Positions 14,310 to 27,195 of a DNA stretch of 64,000 nt are shown in pieces. The translations under genes were made by a program, and so were the position numbers. The notes beneath the pieces are model-generated. The model saw only the letters and a list, made by a program, of their open reading frames with translations, had not been told where the DNA came from and searched no databases. The stretch comes from Pholiota molesta (lineage: Eukaryota > Basidiomycota > Agaricomycetes > Agaricales > Strophariaceae), in contig JACGCK010000034.1 of the NCBI GenBank assembly GCA_014925825.1, positions 1 to 64,000 on the forward strand. Direction: 5' to 3'. Each line of letters opens with the position of its first letter. Within the stretch, counting starts at the first letter, position 1.

Positions 14310-15444
14310 ATGGCTACCTCAAGACAGACTGTCCAGATCAAAGAGTCGGGCATGGGCAGTAAAGATCTCGAAGCGAACCTCTCCGAGCCTGGTAAACACT
14401 CGACTGCTGTTGCGGGACGTGGGGCGGCGGCCCGGATGTTCAGCTGTGTTGGCGGTTTGGATGCAGTGTGTTTCTGTGCGTGGCATTCTCTTTCTCTATC
14501 TCGAATTTGTCTATCTGTGCTTATCTTCGTCTTTTTAAGTCGTTGCCATGTGTGGCCTCTGGACGAATACCTTTCTACATGCCCTCCTCGTCTTTTCCTA
14601 CCTCATGCAATCTGCCCCAAACCATGAGTGTAAGTCATGTCCAGTTGTCGAGCAAATCAAATACACGTTGAGAATTTCCTCGACTTCTCGACAGCGATAT
14701 GCTGGTCACTTGCTGTCGTTTTCTGGGGAATCGTCGCATTGTCGGTGCATTCGATGTACGTTAATATCCTCGAAGGCTTCGTCCACGCACCGATGTTGAC
14801 CCTTTGTCTATTTTTAGCAGACACGCGAGTCGAGCTTCTAGCACTCGGGATCTTTCGTGCACGCGCTCTCGGAACATCCAGACGCAAATTGCGGAGGCGT
14901 TAATTTTTACGGTGTTGATAGCCTGTAAGTGCTCCTTTTTGCAGGATATACACAACCCAAGGCTCTATGCCTGCAATCTAACGTGAGATTTGTTGATGAA
15001 GGGTATAGAGATGCCATAGCGCAGAAGACAAGTCCGTACAAGGAATTATTCAGTATGTGTGATTCTTCGGCGCGATGGGAGGTAGGACATACCAGCGTCT
15101 ACTACTGGGGAAGCCCTCTTGTCGGAATCACACTCAGTCAATGTGATCTTGCCACCGCAATAGCGAACGTCACATGGGTTGGTCCCGTTGCTCGTATGTG
15201 CATATTCGTTGTCTGAAATGGACTCACGATCAACTTATGTTTTATTGATGCAGTGCTTTTCGCGGTCTGGATTATGCTCCTTAAATGGCTCAGCAGTCCT
15301 GCGGAAGTCTTAGAAAATGTACCCAATGCAGCGGAGTCGGTATCACTGTCAGCGCTCAGAAGCGTTCAATCACTTCCTGGGGATCAACGGGATAATGTCA
15401 CGGTTGGGATCAAGCAGCTCGTAGGCGAATACTCAATATTATAA
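14310..15444 (+). CDS. putative four-span membrane protein
   Basis: Starts MATSRQTVQIKESGMGSKDL, a hydrophilic head, followed by exons encoding CGLWTNTFLHALLVFSYLM, ICWSLAVVFWGIVALSVHS, QIAEALIFTVLIA, then an extracellular-looking loop with several Cys (DEGYRDAIAQKTS, YYWGSPLVGITLSQCD) and VLFAVWIMLLKWL, ending QLVGEYSIL. Most junctions are clean GT-AG introns. The junction near 14924 has a consensus donor (GTAAGT) but the only pyrimidine-rich acceptor is 20 bp away, and no clean in-frame join was found, so this point may hide a 1-nt lesion. No family was recognised. It is one of four membrane-protein loci between 11.3 and 19 kb. Confidence 0.5.
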
Positions 15445-15614
15445 ACGCTTATTATAGGCTAGTCAGACATGTAAGGGCAGAGGCCTCAGTTGCATACCTC
15501 TTTTAATTAGCAAATTATGACAGTGTCTAAATCTTACGATGGGATAGCGAACTCATCAGATTCGTCATAGACGGTAGGCGTGGTATGTTCTTCCTGTTCT
15601 GTGCTTGTCGACTG
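15445..15614. other. left flank of the SDR duplication
   Basis: A spacer. Homology with the inverted copy at 46-48 kb starts at about 15615, where both copies carry CTTTGGCGACGGG. Confidence 0.5.
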
Positions 15615-15875
15615 GGACAGACTTTGGCGACGGGTGCAAGACGGACGGTTCCAAGACGGTTCATACAAGGTTGAAAGGAAAATGCGTCGTGCTCACAGTG
15701 GCCTGCATTTGCTACTCACGGATATTTCCGAGCCGAGCCGCGCAGACCTTTTGCTGCCGGGGAGACTCATAAGCGCCGTCGCCGACTCTAACTTTAGGTA
15801 CGACGCGTCTTGTGCTGCAAGCGATGCCGAGTTTATACACAACTATGTTCGACCACAATCTCAATAAAAGCCCTC

Positions 15876-16947
15876 ATGTTGATCCAAATTTCCACCATCT
15901 TTCTAGGAATTGCGTCTTACTTCCTTCTTCCCCGATCTGAAATGCCTTCACTAGCCGCTATCCGCGCATCCAATGCTGCGTTCAGACATTCTTCCTCTCA
16001 TTTGCCAGTCGCGGTCTTTGTCGGGGCACCTCTGGCATCGGCCAAGGGTTGGCGGAAGTCTTCGCCAACAACACGAAGGGCAATAGCCACATCATCATCG
16101 TAGGACGAAACCGCGACGCCGCTGAGCGCATTCTCTCCTCCTTCCCAAAGCCTGACTCTGGAAGTGTCGCTCGCGAGTTTGTGCAATGCGACGCCACACT
16201 GATGAAAAATGTACAGGAAGCGTCGCAAGACATTCTCGCGCGCTACCCCAAAATCAACTACCTCGTCATGTCGCCAGGGATTTTCACTTTCGATGGTCGT
16301 ACGGAGACGACAGAAGGAATCGACAGAAAACTAGCTGTTCATTATTATGCGCGTTGGAAGTTCTTGCATGATCTTCTTCCTGGCCTGCAGAGGGCGAAGG
16401 ATGACGGCGAACATGTGGCGGCCATGAGTGTCCTAGCGGCAGGTAAAGGAGGTGCGATCGACGTCGATGACTTGGCGATGAAAAAAGGATTCTCACTCTC
16501 AAGGGCCGCTCTCGGTGCATCCACGTACAACGATTTAATGGCGGAGGTTCGTTTTTCTATATGTTACATGTTACATATCACCTGTCTAAACTCAACCTAC
16601 CACTATAGTCTTTTGCCAATCAAGAGCCGCGCATTCCATTCATCCACAGCTACCCCGGGTTCGTGCGCACTCCAATAATGACCTCATTTGACTCGGGGAT
16701 CCTGCGAGCAACATCAAGATTTCTGCTGGTGATAACACGTCCCTTATCGATATCTGTGAGTGGAGAGGAATGCGGACAGTACCTGTGGCATGGAATATAT
16801 TCCACTGCGACCAAACCAGGTGCATGGCGGATTGGATCGAGGGGCGAAGACCTCCACAAAAAGGCGTATGTCGGTGATGATATCCAGAGGACAAAGCTGT
16901 GGGAGCATACGACACAAGTGATGAAGGATGCATTGATTTCGAAGTAA
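15876..16947 (+). pseudogene. SDR copy 1, one-base deletion in the cofactor motif
   Basis: A short-chain dehydrogenase with a membrane-anchor-like N-terminus (MLIQISTIFLGIASYFLL). At about 16025 the sequence reads GTCGGGGCACC where the sister copy at 46.2-47.3 kb has GTCGGGGGAACC. The lost base shifts frame inside FVGGTSGIG. Everything downstream remains open in the shifted frame: HIIIVGRNRDAAERIL, NYLVMSPGIF, VAAMSVLAAGKGGAIDVDD, one GT-AG intron near 16546-16608, and a tail ending MKDALISK at 16947. Only one lesion separates it from a full reading frame of about 320 residues, so a sequencing or assembly error must be excluded. The family lacks the standard YxxxK in what I can see, so the catalytic class is uncertain. 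Confidence 0.8.
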
Positions 16948-17793
16948 GTAATGGAATCAAATCATGGACCTTTATGCATTCTTTTCGTCGTTCAAAAACA
17001 ACTTGTGGGATTATTCAATCTTCGGACTAGTAAATACATCGCAGTCTTCCGTTTCCTTTGTATTTTGTAGTTTAAGACGGACGGTCACCGGCCTAGCGCC
17101 ACTGGCACATCAAGTTGAAGTTGTCCATTGTTGAGGACGTCATGTGAGTCGCATCAGTATTTTCATCCCGAAAGTACCCTTTGTCTTCGTCCCAACTGCA
17201 TCCAACAAATCTGCTCTCAGAGATGATCGCCACTTGCTTTGTCCATGTACTCTGAATTATCTAGCTTTCGTTTCATATGACCAATTCGGACCTTGTTCTT
17301 TCCGTTGTTTCGATTCTCGACTTGAAACTTCTGGTGAAATTTTTGGAACACTTCATGCTCGCTCCCCGCCACCCCGAATTACTCTCTATCGGGGACGTGT
17401 TCTTGGTCATGGATCCAAATGTCCAATGACACCAAAGTAATCAGAGTTATGTGTTCTACCCATGCCTGCATTGTACGTGCTTCACCAGCTGGGTTTATTC
17501 GCAATGCAGATTCGCTGGCACTGCGAATCCGATGGCACATGCTCAATTCTATGGTTCCACGAGTCGATCACACCGCAGACCAACGGCCTTGTATAGATTG
17601 TTCCATTTTCGATATGAATGTAAAACCCAAGAACAAAGCAGACGAACACATTGGCGGCATCCTATCGACTCCTGGCAGTCTGCTCTCTTCCGCCACCTGT
17701 GGATGACTGGTGCTGTCAATCCGTCCTCTCTCTGCAACTAGGAGACTTACCGTAACTTACTGGCGTCAATCGAGCTGTAGCGCCAATACTCAA
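16948..17793. other. intergenic, upstream of the intact membrane gene
   Basis: The first ~80 bp still match the inverted SDR copy (CTTTTCGTCGTT). The rest has no recognised gene. Confidence 0.4.
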
Positions 17794-18975
17794 ATGGCGA
17801 ACAAGTCAGAGGAAGGCCCGATTTGTGGACCGGTGACTAATACCCCTATACGAAAACCTGCGTATGGGCCTCTTTTCTTTGTGCGCACTGGGATGCTACT
17901 CTTTGCATGGTGTTGCACATCTATAGCTATAGCACTGGGTAAGTCTTACGCACCTAATCGACTTGAAGTCTCTACATGCGATGTCGCTCGACCTTCGAAA
18001 ATTCAAAGCTAATAAAAGTACGTTTTACTGCGTGTATAGAATTTTGGGCAACCAACCGTGCCATCCAGAACCAGAACACTCTTTCAAAAGCATTTCACTC
18101 GCCTGCCGTTGTTTGGGTCAGTGTGCATGGTCGGTATCTGTCCTCTCTTTTCACATAAACTAAGTAGGCTATAACATTATTCACTGTTATAGATATATAC
18201 ACGACCTCAACAATCACGGCGATTGGGTTTTGTTTTCTCTGGATTGTCTTCACAATCGGAATCTTTATGAGCCTTCGCTACGCGCGCAAACCGTACGAGA
18301 GCTTCAACAACATCTCCTTCATAATCAGCGCCCTCTCCATCTGGGTTCTCATTTCCGGCGCCGCTGAGACGTGGTCCTTCGCACGTAGCGGCATCAAGCT
18401 CTATGTCTCGATAGACAATGTCCGGATGCCTCAATCAGACCTGGACGCCGTTCTCAACGCTTCAGGTATCCCTGCACGATATAAAGACTCCACGATGTGT
18501 ACGTTTCGCCTCGCTTTTCGCTTTGCTCACGTTACATCCTCCAGCTGACAATAACACGAATGCAGGGAAGGTCACCGTAGCCTTCGTCTGGATCGCCTGG
18601 GCTGTAGCCGTCATCACTGCCTTACTGTTATTTATCGCGGACAGCGAGTCCCGGCGGTTCGTCAAGCCTACCGCCCTCTCGGGCGATCCACTTAGCGCTA
18701 GCGCTATTGCCCTTGTCAATTTCAACGACAGCGTGAAGCGCGCAAGCCTTGATCGTCCGCATCCGTTGCACAGAGGCGCGGCCGGAGAAGCAGCCGGCGC
18801 GAATGCCTGCAAGGAGAGCGAGATACAGGAGGTGCCAATTGACTCTAAGTTGAAGCGGTCGGGGATGTTGGGAAGCACACACCGGCGTGAGCAGAGCGCG
18901 TCTTTGCCCAGAGCGGCCTTCGATGCGGCCCGGGGTAAGGAAGAAATGAGTTCGCTGGATCTTGGAAAGAAGTGA
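17794..18975 (+). CDS. four-span membrane protein, intact
   Basis: Four exons (17794-17938, 18040-18129, 18193-18498, 18566-18975) join through GT-AG introns in perfect frame to 316 residues. The hydrophilic N-terminus MANKSEEGPICGPVT is followed by four hydrophobic segments: FFVRTGMLLFAWCCTSIAIA, ITAIGFCFLWIVFTIGIFMS, ISFIISALSIWVLISGAA and VAFVWIAWAVAVITALLLF. The C-terminus is long, charged and probably cytosolic, ending SSLDLGKK. A loop with DNVRMPQSDLDAVLNASG precedes the last span. This is the best-preserved member of the membrane-protein group in 11-19 kb. No known domain was recognised; the general layout is MARVEL-like, which is a guess. It appears expressed-type coding sequence with no lesion. 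Confidence 0.8.
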
Positions 18976-21301
18976 GGGATGGGAATGTTTTATTGGTGGT
19001 AATGGAAACAACACCATGAGTTCAGAGCTACTCTTTATTTTATCGCCACATTTTGAAATGCGGATATCACTTATCGTTATTTATCTTACGATCAAATGTT
19101 TGGATGCATCTTTTTTCAAGGCTTACGCATTCAGAAATTTCAAAAGCCTCAGGATTAAACGTGGGGCAGAAGTTAGTCGAAATATATACCATGAACTCAA
19201 GCTCATTCAATTCTACAGTACATGGCCTATGCTCGTTTTTGATTATTCATGTTCACATTTGCTTTCTGAACTCCGAGCAGCTGCATACCGGAATGCCTAT
19301 TTTGGGGAAGTAACATGCGATTAGAATTTAATGTCCCTGTGAATCGGCACAAGGAGATTGGTATCAACCATATGACGAACTGATTAGGCGCTCGTCATAA
19401 CTGGGAACAGAACGTGTTGAGCTTTTCAGGCCTGTTTTCATCACGATCTTACTCGAAAGAAGTCATAGTTTGTTCATTTTCCCAAGAGAATGTATGTGAA
19501 ACTCGGCACTTACACCATTTTTTCCAGGAATCTGATATCTTTCGAATCGGTGCGTGCGTGGGCGCTTAAGCTATTTCTATGCCCGCAGTGCAATAAAGCC
19601 CGAGGTACTTGAAGATCGTGCGAGAATTGATGCTATTGTATGGCTGATCAGAGTTTTCCCGCTCCTTGTGCTGGCAACTTGGAAATTGGATCGGAACACG
19701 AGGACTATTTCGTTGTGCGTGGTGGATGCGAGGCAGAGGGGGCTATGCCACAGGTGGCTGCATCTAAGTATTTCGACTCAGGCTCTTTCTATCGCCGGAC
19801 GATTGAGGGTTCGTTACCATTGTGATCGAGCTCATGTTTGATATATAGGAGGGTGGAAGTATGGGCTTGATTCGATAGTTTCATATCCGTGACGAGCTTA
19901 TTAGCGACATTGAGTGTGAATATCATAGGCATCCGGTGATGAGTTTAGTTGATCGGGTGCTGGATACAGAATGCTTATGGTGTAATTTCGATCCTGGCAT
20001 ATTGAAATTTCCAGCTGCATACGTTGGTACTCGTAAATGATGTCTTCGATGTAAATGCTCTGATTCTTGATCAGGCATGTGTAGATTGCTATCTTAAATC
20101 CTACGAAATCGATTCTTGCGAATTGGAAAAAAGATACACTTATACTCATGTCAGAGATTACCATCAGAAAGTGCACACCATCAATATGGAAGAGTAATTA
20201 AAGGCGTAGATGTGCAAAGTCAGCGTCAGATGCGAAGAGCCACTTGTCATTATTATAACATCCGGAGGCAACGATATTCAGACGACATCTCTACAACATT
20301 TGAATTTGTGAATATACGATGGATGCGTATGTCGTAAAGTGAGTCGCCTCGCTTAAATTCGATAAATTTAAATGACTCTTCTTCGGTCCGTCACATTTTG
20401 TATTTACTTCTATTGTACACCGTCGATCATAAGTTGAGTCAAGATATCCTTCGCGTGTTGGAACAATACACGGGATCGATGATGGGACGAAATTCTTGCG
20501 CAATTAACCATCATCCTCCTGTTTTGGAATACAAAGAGCTAAACGCCGTCGGACCTTAGTTCTCGTGCAGATTTCTGATACCAATAGAGATATTGATACT
20601 AGAGATATCGATAATTGTAAGGTCCGAGTACAACGAGGCTCAGTGCAGCAGCGCATCAATTTGGGAAACTTGACTGGGAATTGAATCCGATGATACAAGA
20701 GGGGCAGAAAAGGCTGCGAGAGTGCGATGGCTGCTTGCACCGCTTGTAGGCTGCATGGATCTAATAACGCCTACCCTACCAGTGCGGAAGGCAGGAGGGT
20801 ACTTTGGCGACATCGCTTGGGCGCGATAAGGTGCCGAGCGTGGACCTTCAAATTATTTACCCCAGAAATCTTCAGAATGAGGTGCAGTCGTGCACGTTTA
20901 TCTGTAGATATGTTCTCTTTCTGTCGAATCTGTGGTATCAAAGGGGCTTTGAACTTGCTTTGAACTAGAAAGGGGTTATTGGGGTTATTTCCGGATTAGG
21001 GAATTGCAGGGGTTGGTCACGCCGTTGGGAGACCCCTGCAGTCGTCCTGGCCTCCTTAGAGTCGCCTCTCTTCTTCCTACCACCATGACACTGCGCACGT
21101 TATAACCTCGCACCATATAGTATTCGCCACATCCAACCATTTACCTACTACATACACACATTCCGACCGGCAGTCTGGGACTAGAGCGGAAGACCTAGCA
21201 TCACACCACGACACGGCTAGCCGGCCACAAGCTCATACTTGCAGCTGCATTAACGTCGGGTGGTTCCTAGCTAGTGACTAGGAATATATAGCGGAGAGGA
21301 T
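18976..21301. other. intergenic, 2.3 kb without a recognisable gene
   Basis: Many short frames on both strands have no motif, splice structure or codon pattern that I can support. The last ~300 bp are presumably the ATG13 promoter and 5' leader. Confidence 0.4.
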
Positions 21302-24300
21302 ATGTCCGATGAGATCCAGAAGGCGGACCAAATCGCGTTCCACTTCTACACCAAGTTCTTCTATGCCTTGTACGATGCACGCGCGACGGAGGGCGCTCGC
21401 GCGCAAGCCAAGACGGACAAGTGGGTGAGTGGACCTCCGGAACACAATTGGTCTGCATATACTGACTGAAGTGTCTGTTTACTCCATTTCCGACACCACC
21501 CGGCCTCGTCTTACTTTCCCTGAACCCAACACCGACACCTTGAATCAACATCGCATTCCTTTCCTCTCCTTCTGTAACCCATTCGGAATGCAAACCAACC
21601 AATCATTTCGTGGTTAATTCTCCTTCTATCTGTCATCGTTAACCTTTCCATGGCGAACAGTTCAACCTCGAGACACCAGACTGCGACCTCTTTACGAAAG
21701 ATGCACGCGAGCCATACCGCTCCATCTCACTTGCTCCCGCCCCAGGCCCACCTTTACTTGAGATACAAGTTCTTCTGGCCGTGCCTGAACTTTCCAATGA
21801 TCAGGTACTGGTCTACGCCGTCCCCGACACGCCTCGCGTCAAGGTGGAGCCCGCGCGACGCTTCATCCTTCTCGAGGCGTGGAGTCTCGGAATGGACTTC
21901 CACAATAGGCTCGCAAGTGGCGGGCATCTCAGTGCTGAGGGTATTGACGTGGCGCTACCGACGATATACAAACACGGGATTGTGCTGTTCCGCAGTCTCT
22001 TTAGTTTGCTAAGGGTCTTGCCTGCGTGGAAGTTCTACAAGCGTCTAAAGCGGAGGATAGGGGGTGTTAATCGGAATGGAAATCTCTCCATTCAACTTAG
22101 GGTCCGCTCTCAAGGAGAAGAAGCCGACGACGAACGGGATATACTCAAGTTTGGCGTTCCACCAGCACCCTCTCAACGACCTCTACCAACCGAAACGCAC
22201 ACCTTTCCGCCAGTCCCACACCTCCTCGGCACTTTCACTCTACGCACCACGTACCTCACTGCTCCACATTTCTTCCAGCTGGACGAGCGCGAAGCGCTCC
22301 TCTCTTCAGGATTCCTCTCTTTCGACAAGCATTTCTCTTCCGACCGCCAACAAGGCGAAGGTTTCCTTCCGACGCTCGAGCGGCATCGCCAGCGTGAGTC
22401 GATCTCTGGCTCGGGAGCAGTAGCAGCATTCGGAGCGCCTCTGGCGAGGAGTCCGCCAAGGGCTATCAGCAGGGCGATCTCTACTGGGGGTGCGAACGCG
22501 AACAGTGCAAGTGAGAGAGAAAGGGAGAATGTAGTAGAACGCTTTATCATCCCGTCGCGAGTTGCAAGCATCGGTGCTCCTACTCTTGGAATGGGCACAA
22601 GCGCGATAACTGGCTCGAGCGCGTTGATTCCACCGCCACGGCCCTTCCCTATCATTACGACCAATACCAACACGAACACCACAACTACCACTACTACGAC
22701 TTCTGCTAACCCCGCCTCACAGGCACATCCTATACATACGACCCCACCCTCGATGCATCAGCGCCTGCGGCGCGAAAGCCTTACATCTTCTACTTCTTCC
22801 TCGACATCCACTCGAGATCACGTCACTGCCAACCCTGCACTCCCTGCGCAAGGGGGCACGAACTCGCTCTCGTCATCCCCAAGCATAGGTGGAGTTCCGA
22901 TCCGCAGACCCGGTATCCACGCCGTGCATCCCTTCAAGGGCAACACGCTGTCCAGCGCGGGCGGGTCGTCCCCCAGCCTGTCGATCCGGCAGGGCATCAG
23001 CGGCTCCCCAGGCGGCCTCGGGATGCCCAGCTCGCTCGGGCGGGACGCAGCCGTGGGCGGCGGCGGCGGCGGCGGCCACTCGCGCCAGACGAGCACCAGC
23101 AGCGGGATGCAGCACTCGCCCGTGATTCCAGGGGCGCGGCTGCCCCCGCTGAACACGGGCAACAGCCCCGCGGGCGGCGGCACCGCGTGGCCGTCGCCCC
23201 CCGGCCACGCGACCACGTTCGCACCGTCGAGCCTCGGCGCGCCGGCACGCGCCGGGCTGAGCGGGCTGAGCATGGAGAGAGGCGCAGAGGGGGAGAGCGC
23301 GCGGGATCGGGAGCGCAGAAGGAGTGTGCAGGGCTATGGATACGGGACGGACAGCCGCGACGCCGAGGGCGGCTCCGGGCGCCCGCAGCCTGTGCCCGTG
23401 CCGATGCCTCCGCGACGGCGATATGAGAGTAGCTTCGGGCACCGGTACGTGGGCAGCGGGGGCAGCGGAACAGGAAGCATGGGCATTGGAGGGGCGCCAG
23501 GCAGCGGAGAGGGGAGTCGTGGGACGCCGGGGAGTGTGCAGAGCCGGGAGGTGAGGATTTCTTTTGTTTTCTTGTTCGATCGTTCTTGGCTTGTGTGTTT
23601 GTTATCTGATGCATTGCATGGTTCCGGTTTGATATTTTTGATTGGTTTGGGACGACCCTAATATTCTAGTTCCGCCAATGTTTCTTATTACCCATATAAT
23701 TGACGTCGCGCTAACTCTTTATCACAGGCGTTTGGCGCGCGCACGAGCCCAAATGCAAGCTTCAGTGCACATTCACCCCACTCTTCCTCCGCACACGGCG
23801 AGCATGACCACGAAGAGGATAAAGAAATCAGTACATTCGTGCAGGATATCGACGACCGGAAGCCGCTCAGCGGGCGTGCGAAGGAGCGCGAGAGCTCGCG
23901 TCTGCCGTTCGCTCATGGCAAGCAGGCGACGGATACGACTGTCAAGGGCAAAGCGCGCGCACATGATTCTCCCGAATCCCCGTCCGCCCATGTGCCCTAC
24001 ATGACTAGCTCCCCGACGGCGGGGCCAACGTCGCCTCTCTCCGCCTCTCCTAGGACTGCCGGGCCGATTGCAATCTCGCCTACCACAGCAGCGGCACAAC
24101 TGTCAACATCGCCGCAGCGCGGGCCGATGCTGACAACGGAGTCTGAGATCGACGAACGCCTGCGTAGGATGAACGAAACGTTCCTGCGCAGTTTGGAGGG
24201 CATCAGCGGCGGCAGCACCAGGCGGAAGAAGGGCGCCACGGACACATCGGGCACAGAATCCAGCTCGGGTGCTGGCACGGATACTGTGCGTGCTGCAGAG

Positions 24301-24657
24301 TCGACGAACGACGATGCGTCGTCCCGTTCAGGCTCAGGCTCAGGCTCTGGCCCACGATCGCACGCGGACCCGATCACCGTCATACCGCCCCCGTTCGCAC
24401 CTGGCGCGCGTCTGGGCACTGCGTTCCCCTCGCGTGGTGCGCTCGCCGAGCGCGATAACGCCGGTGCTACGTCGCCGTATGGGTACTTTTCGCCTACGGC
24501 GGGGCTGGGGCTGGGTCTCCCAGCGCGGACGCGGTATGCGTCGACCAGTTCGAGCACTCTGGCTGCGAGCGAGGCTGGGGCGAGTCAGGGATCGGAGGAA
24601 GTGATTGGGCGGCTGGAATTGGATGGAGATAGGCGGCGGTGGGGTTATGGGAGCTAG
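21302..24657 (+). CDS. ATG13: autophagy protein Atg13
   Basis: Regulatory subunit of the Atg1 kinase complex that starts autophagosome formation at the pre-autophagosomal site; TORC1-dependent phosphorylation controls it in yeast (family knowledge). Exons 21302-21424, 21661-23550 and 23728-24657 join in frame through two GT-AG introns to about 980 residues. The N-terminal HORMA domain is clear: KADQIAFHFYTKFFYAL, FNLETPDCDLF, VLLAVPELSNDQVLVY, FILLEAWSLGMDF, PTIYKHGIVLFRSLFSLLR, LGTFTLRTTYL. A long Ser/Thr/Pro/Gly-rich disordered region follows, with a glycine run near 23050, and then the short motif STFVQDIDDRKPLS near 23830 typical of Atg13. The start Met fits the family N-terminus. No lesion was seen, although it is one of the longest frames in the window. 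Confidence 0.95.
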
Positions 24658-27195
24658 CGCAGTCGCCCTTTCTTTGGTGTTCTGACGCTTCTTTGGTTGC
24701 TTTTCCTGTTTGTTTTCTTATTGGATCTTTTGGAGACCTGTGTATACTTTCTTCTATTTCTGTTTGACCTTTTCCTTTCTTCGTTTATTTCCATTTTCGT
24801 GTTTATTTAAAGTGTACAGTGGTATACACATATCATTTGAGCTTTCTACGTCACTGTCATTTTATCATCTCCTTTTTTGACCTGTATCTCTACCCTTTGT
24901 ATTTATTACTCACGAATTCATGCTATATCACAGATTCTGTCTTTGTTCGGAGCAATCCACCTTCTATATAGCATCTTGCATGTCTTTTCTCGAATTTTGT
25001 CTCGTTCCTTCCTCTTCCTTCCGTTTCATTTTTCTGGTCTGCACCTGGAACCCAAGCTTTTCTTTCGCTACTTATCCGTTCCTGGTTCACAGGATATCAC
25101 GCCATTTCATGCAGCTATAGCCCTTACCTCCGAATCCGAGCAGCACCTTTGTTTTCCGTTTCCTCGTATCTCATCTTATCCTCATATCATCGCAACAATC
25201 CCCGTACTATCTATCTATCATTGACACTGACTATGCTGACTATACTAGAAATATCCTTCTAATTTAGAGGTCTGGAATCATATAGTGTAAATATTTATCC
25301 ATTGAACTTGCACTGAGTATTTTTCCGATCTAACCCGTTGGCGTCTCGCTCGACTCTTGCGCATGTTCGGGGGTGCTTCCAGTCGTCCTTGTTCGTCGAT
25401 ATCAGCGCACCTTATCACCTTTGGAGTCGAATTTTTGATATTTGAATTTGACTCCAGCACGGGCGCCTGGGCAGTCACCACCGCTGTACATAGATCTCAT
25501 TCGTCTGCGGAGTGAGCGTCATAATCACAAGCGATGTCCTGCTGCGGCTGTGCCACATACCACTGCGGAGCGACATATCGCGAAAAATCGAACTATCAAC
25601 TAAATTGCTTCCTGGTAAAACCGCATTGAGGCACTCTTAGACGGCGACTCAAGACCGGGCGACCTGGGAGTGGCACTGTTAAAAGGAGCCCCAGGTTTGC
25701 AATCCTTACGCCTTTTCCTATCCAACATGCCGCATAGCATAATGATGCTCACTTCAGCATCCACAACCGCCGCGTTGGATTCACCATATAGACCAACACC
25801 GCCACAAAATTGCCCATACGATCCCTGGGAATCATTTGTGGGTTACTGACTGCGATCAATCTAGTAGTATTCCTCACTTATACATAACTGCAGCTGCGGG
25901 CTCAGTCGTTTTCTCGGTCGACTTCAGCGTATCCTTGCGGGATTCCTCTCACGACCAATTACAATCAGCAGCTCTTCGACGCCCGGAGACAAATCATGTT
26001 GACTCAGCCACATCGGACACAAGACGATTCCTGCTATGTGCGAAAGCACACAACTTCCCAACATTTTGGTCTGAAGAATGGGCCTTGGCCTTCTTCCCCA
26101 ACGCAGAGAATGACAAAAAGAGAGGTGGCGAGGTTCCTCAGATGCATAAAAGGGCCTACATCGAGCGATGTTATCAATGCACAAAGGATTAGGATGCATC
26201 GGCATGTACTTCATGGTAGAGGCTAGCATAGTCTTCTATCGTCGCCTGTTCAGAAACAACGCAGCTTCATATGGCTAAATCATTTTATTGAACCCCAATC
26301 CAGTTAAAATCATTTGGCGGGAGCATGGCAGTCTGCAGATCGTTCTGCGTTGGAAGGCTTGAATGAAGACTGCCTATTTTTAACAGGGTCATGTCAGTGC
26401 GATAAGGATTGGTACTCTAGATCTAGAGAGATTACTTACATAGGTCAGGTCGGACTTGGATGCCCGGCGGAATTCAGAGGCTTTTGCTTAGCCATTCAGA
26501 TATTCAACCATTGCAAACTCCTCGATCTTTACAGTTGCAAACTTGAGGTCTATGAAGTCCTTCCGTGCATGTTGTTTCCCGCAATACAATAAAACCTCCG
26601 CCTACTGAGATTCATGAGAAGTGATAAGTGAGCCCGGCCTGGGAAGGGATTGGCACAGCATGTCAGAAAAGAAGAAGCTAATGAATTTCGTTCCGCTGCT
26701 GCAGGATGATTTACGCGATTCTTATTTTTGTCCTGCGAAATGTAGACCCTCATACGGCCCACAACCCTCATACGGACCGATACAGTGCAATTAGTACAAT
26801 AACCGATCGAGCCAGCGTATCCGAAGAGCACTTCGAGATACTGATAGCCATATTCTGGGAATCGGTGACATAGGAATGATAATAATTATCCGCATTAATT
26901 TCATTTCTATCTTGAAGCCCAGGTCTGGACATAGCACGAAGATGGAAGAGCCAGCCTACCCGATTCCCATGCATTAATAGCGTTTCGGCTTCAGGCATCC
27001 TTCAGCTTGAATTTGTACCAACTTGACCTCTGATAAGATAAGATTTGCGAAAGGAGTATCACGAGGTGGCTGTGGAAGGGTGTTGCCTGCAGCCTTGACT
27101 CTCAGCAGCCTGCAGCGGCGCCCAACTGGCATCGCCTTTTGTTCGCGCTGCCCACAGGGGCCGCCTCGAATTTTCTCCCATTTACCTCCTTCACG
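24658..27195. other. 3' flank of ATG13 and intergenic DNA
   Basis: From 24660 to 25220 the plus strand is strongly pyrimidine-rich, as in a 3' untranslated region. Between 25.3 and 27.1 kb short frames occur on both strands (for example 25836-26192 plus, 26768-26998 minus) without a motif I recognise. These may be relics, but I cannot assign them. Confidence 0.4.

Noticed and set aside
22173..23614. Long antisense frames over ATG13
   Set aside because: They are shadows of the GC-rich, low-complexity coding strand; the plus frame carries the HORMA domain.
25836..26192. Open frame of 118 codons on the plus strand
   Set aside because: No motif, splice partner or codon pattern; an equally long frame exists on the other strand.
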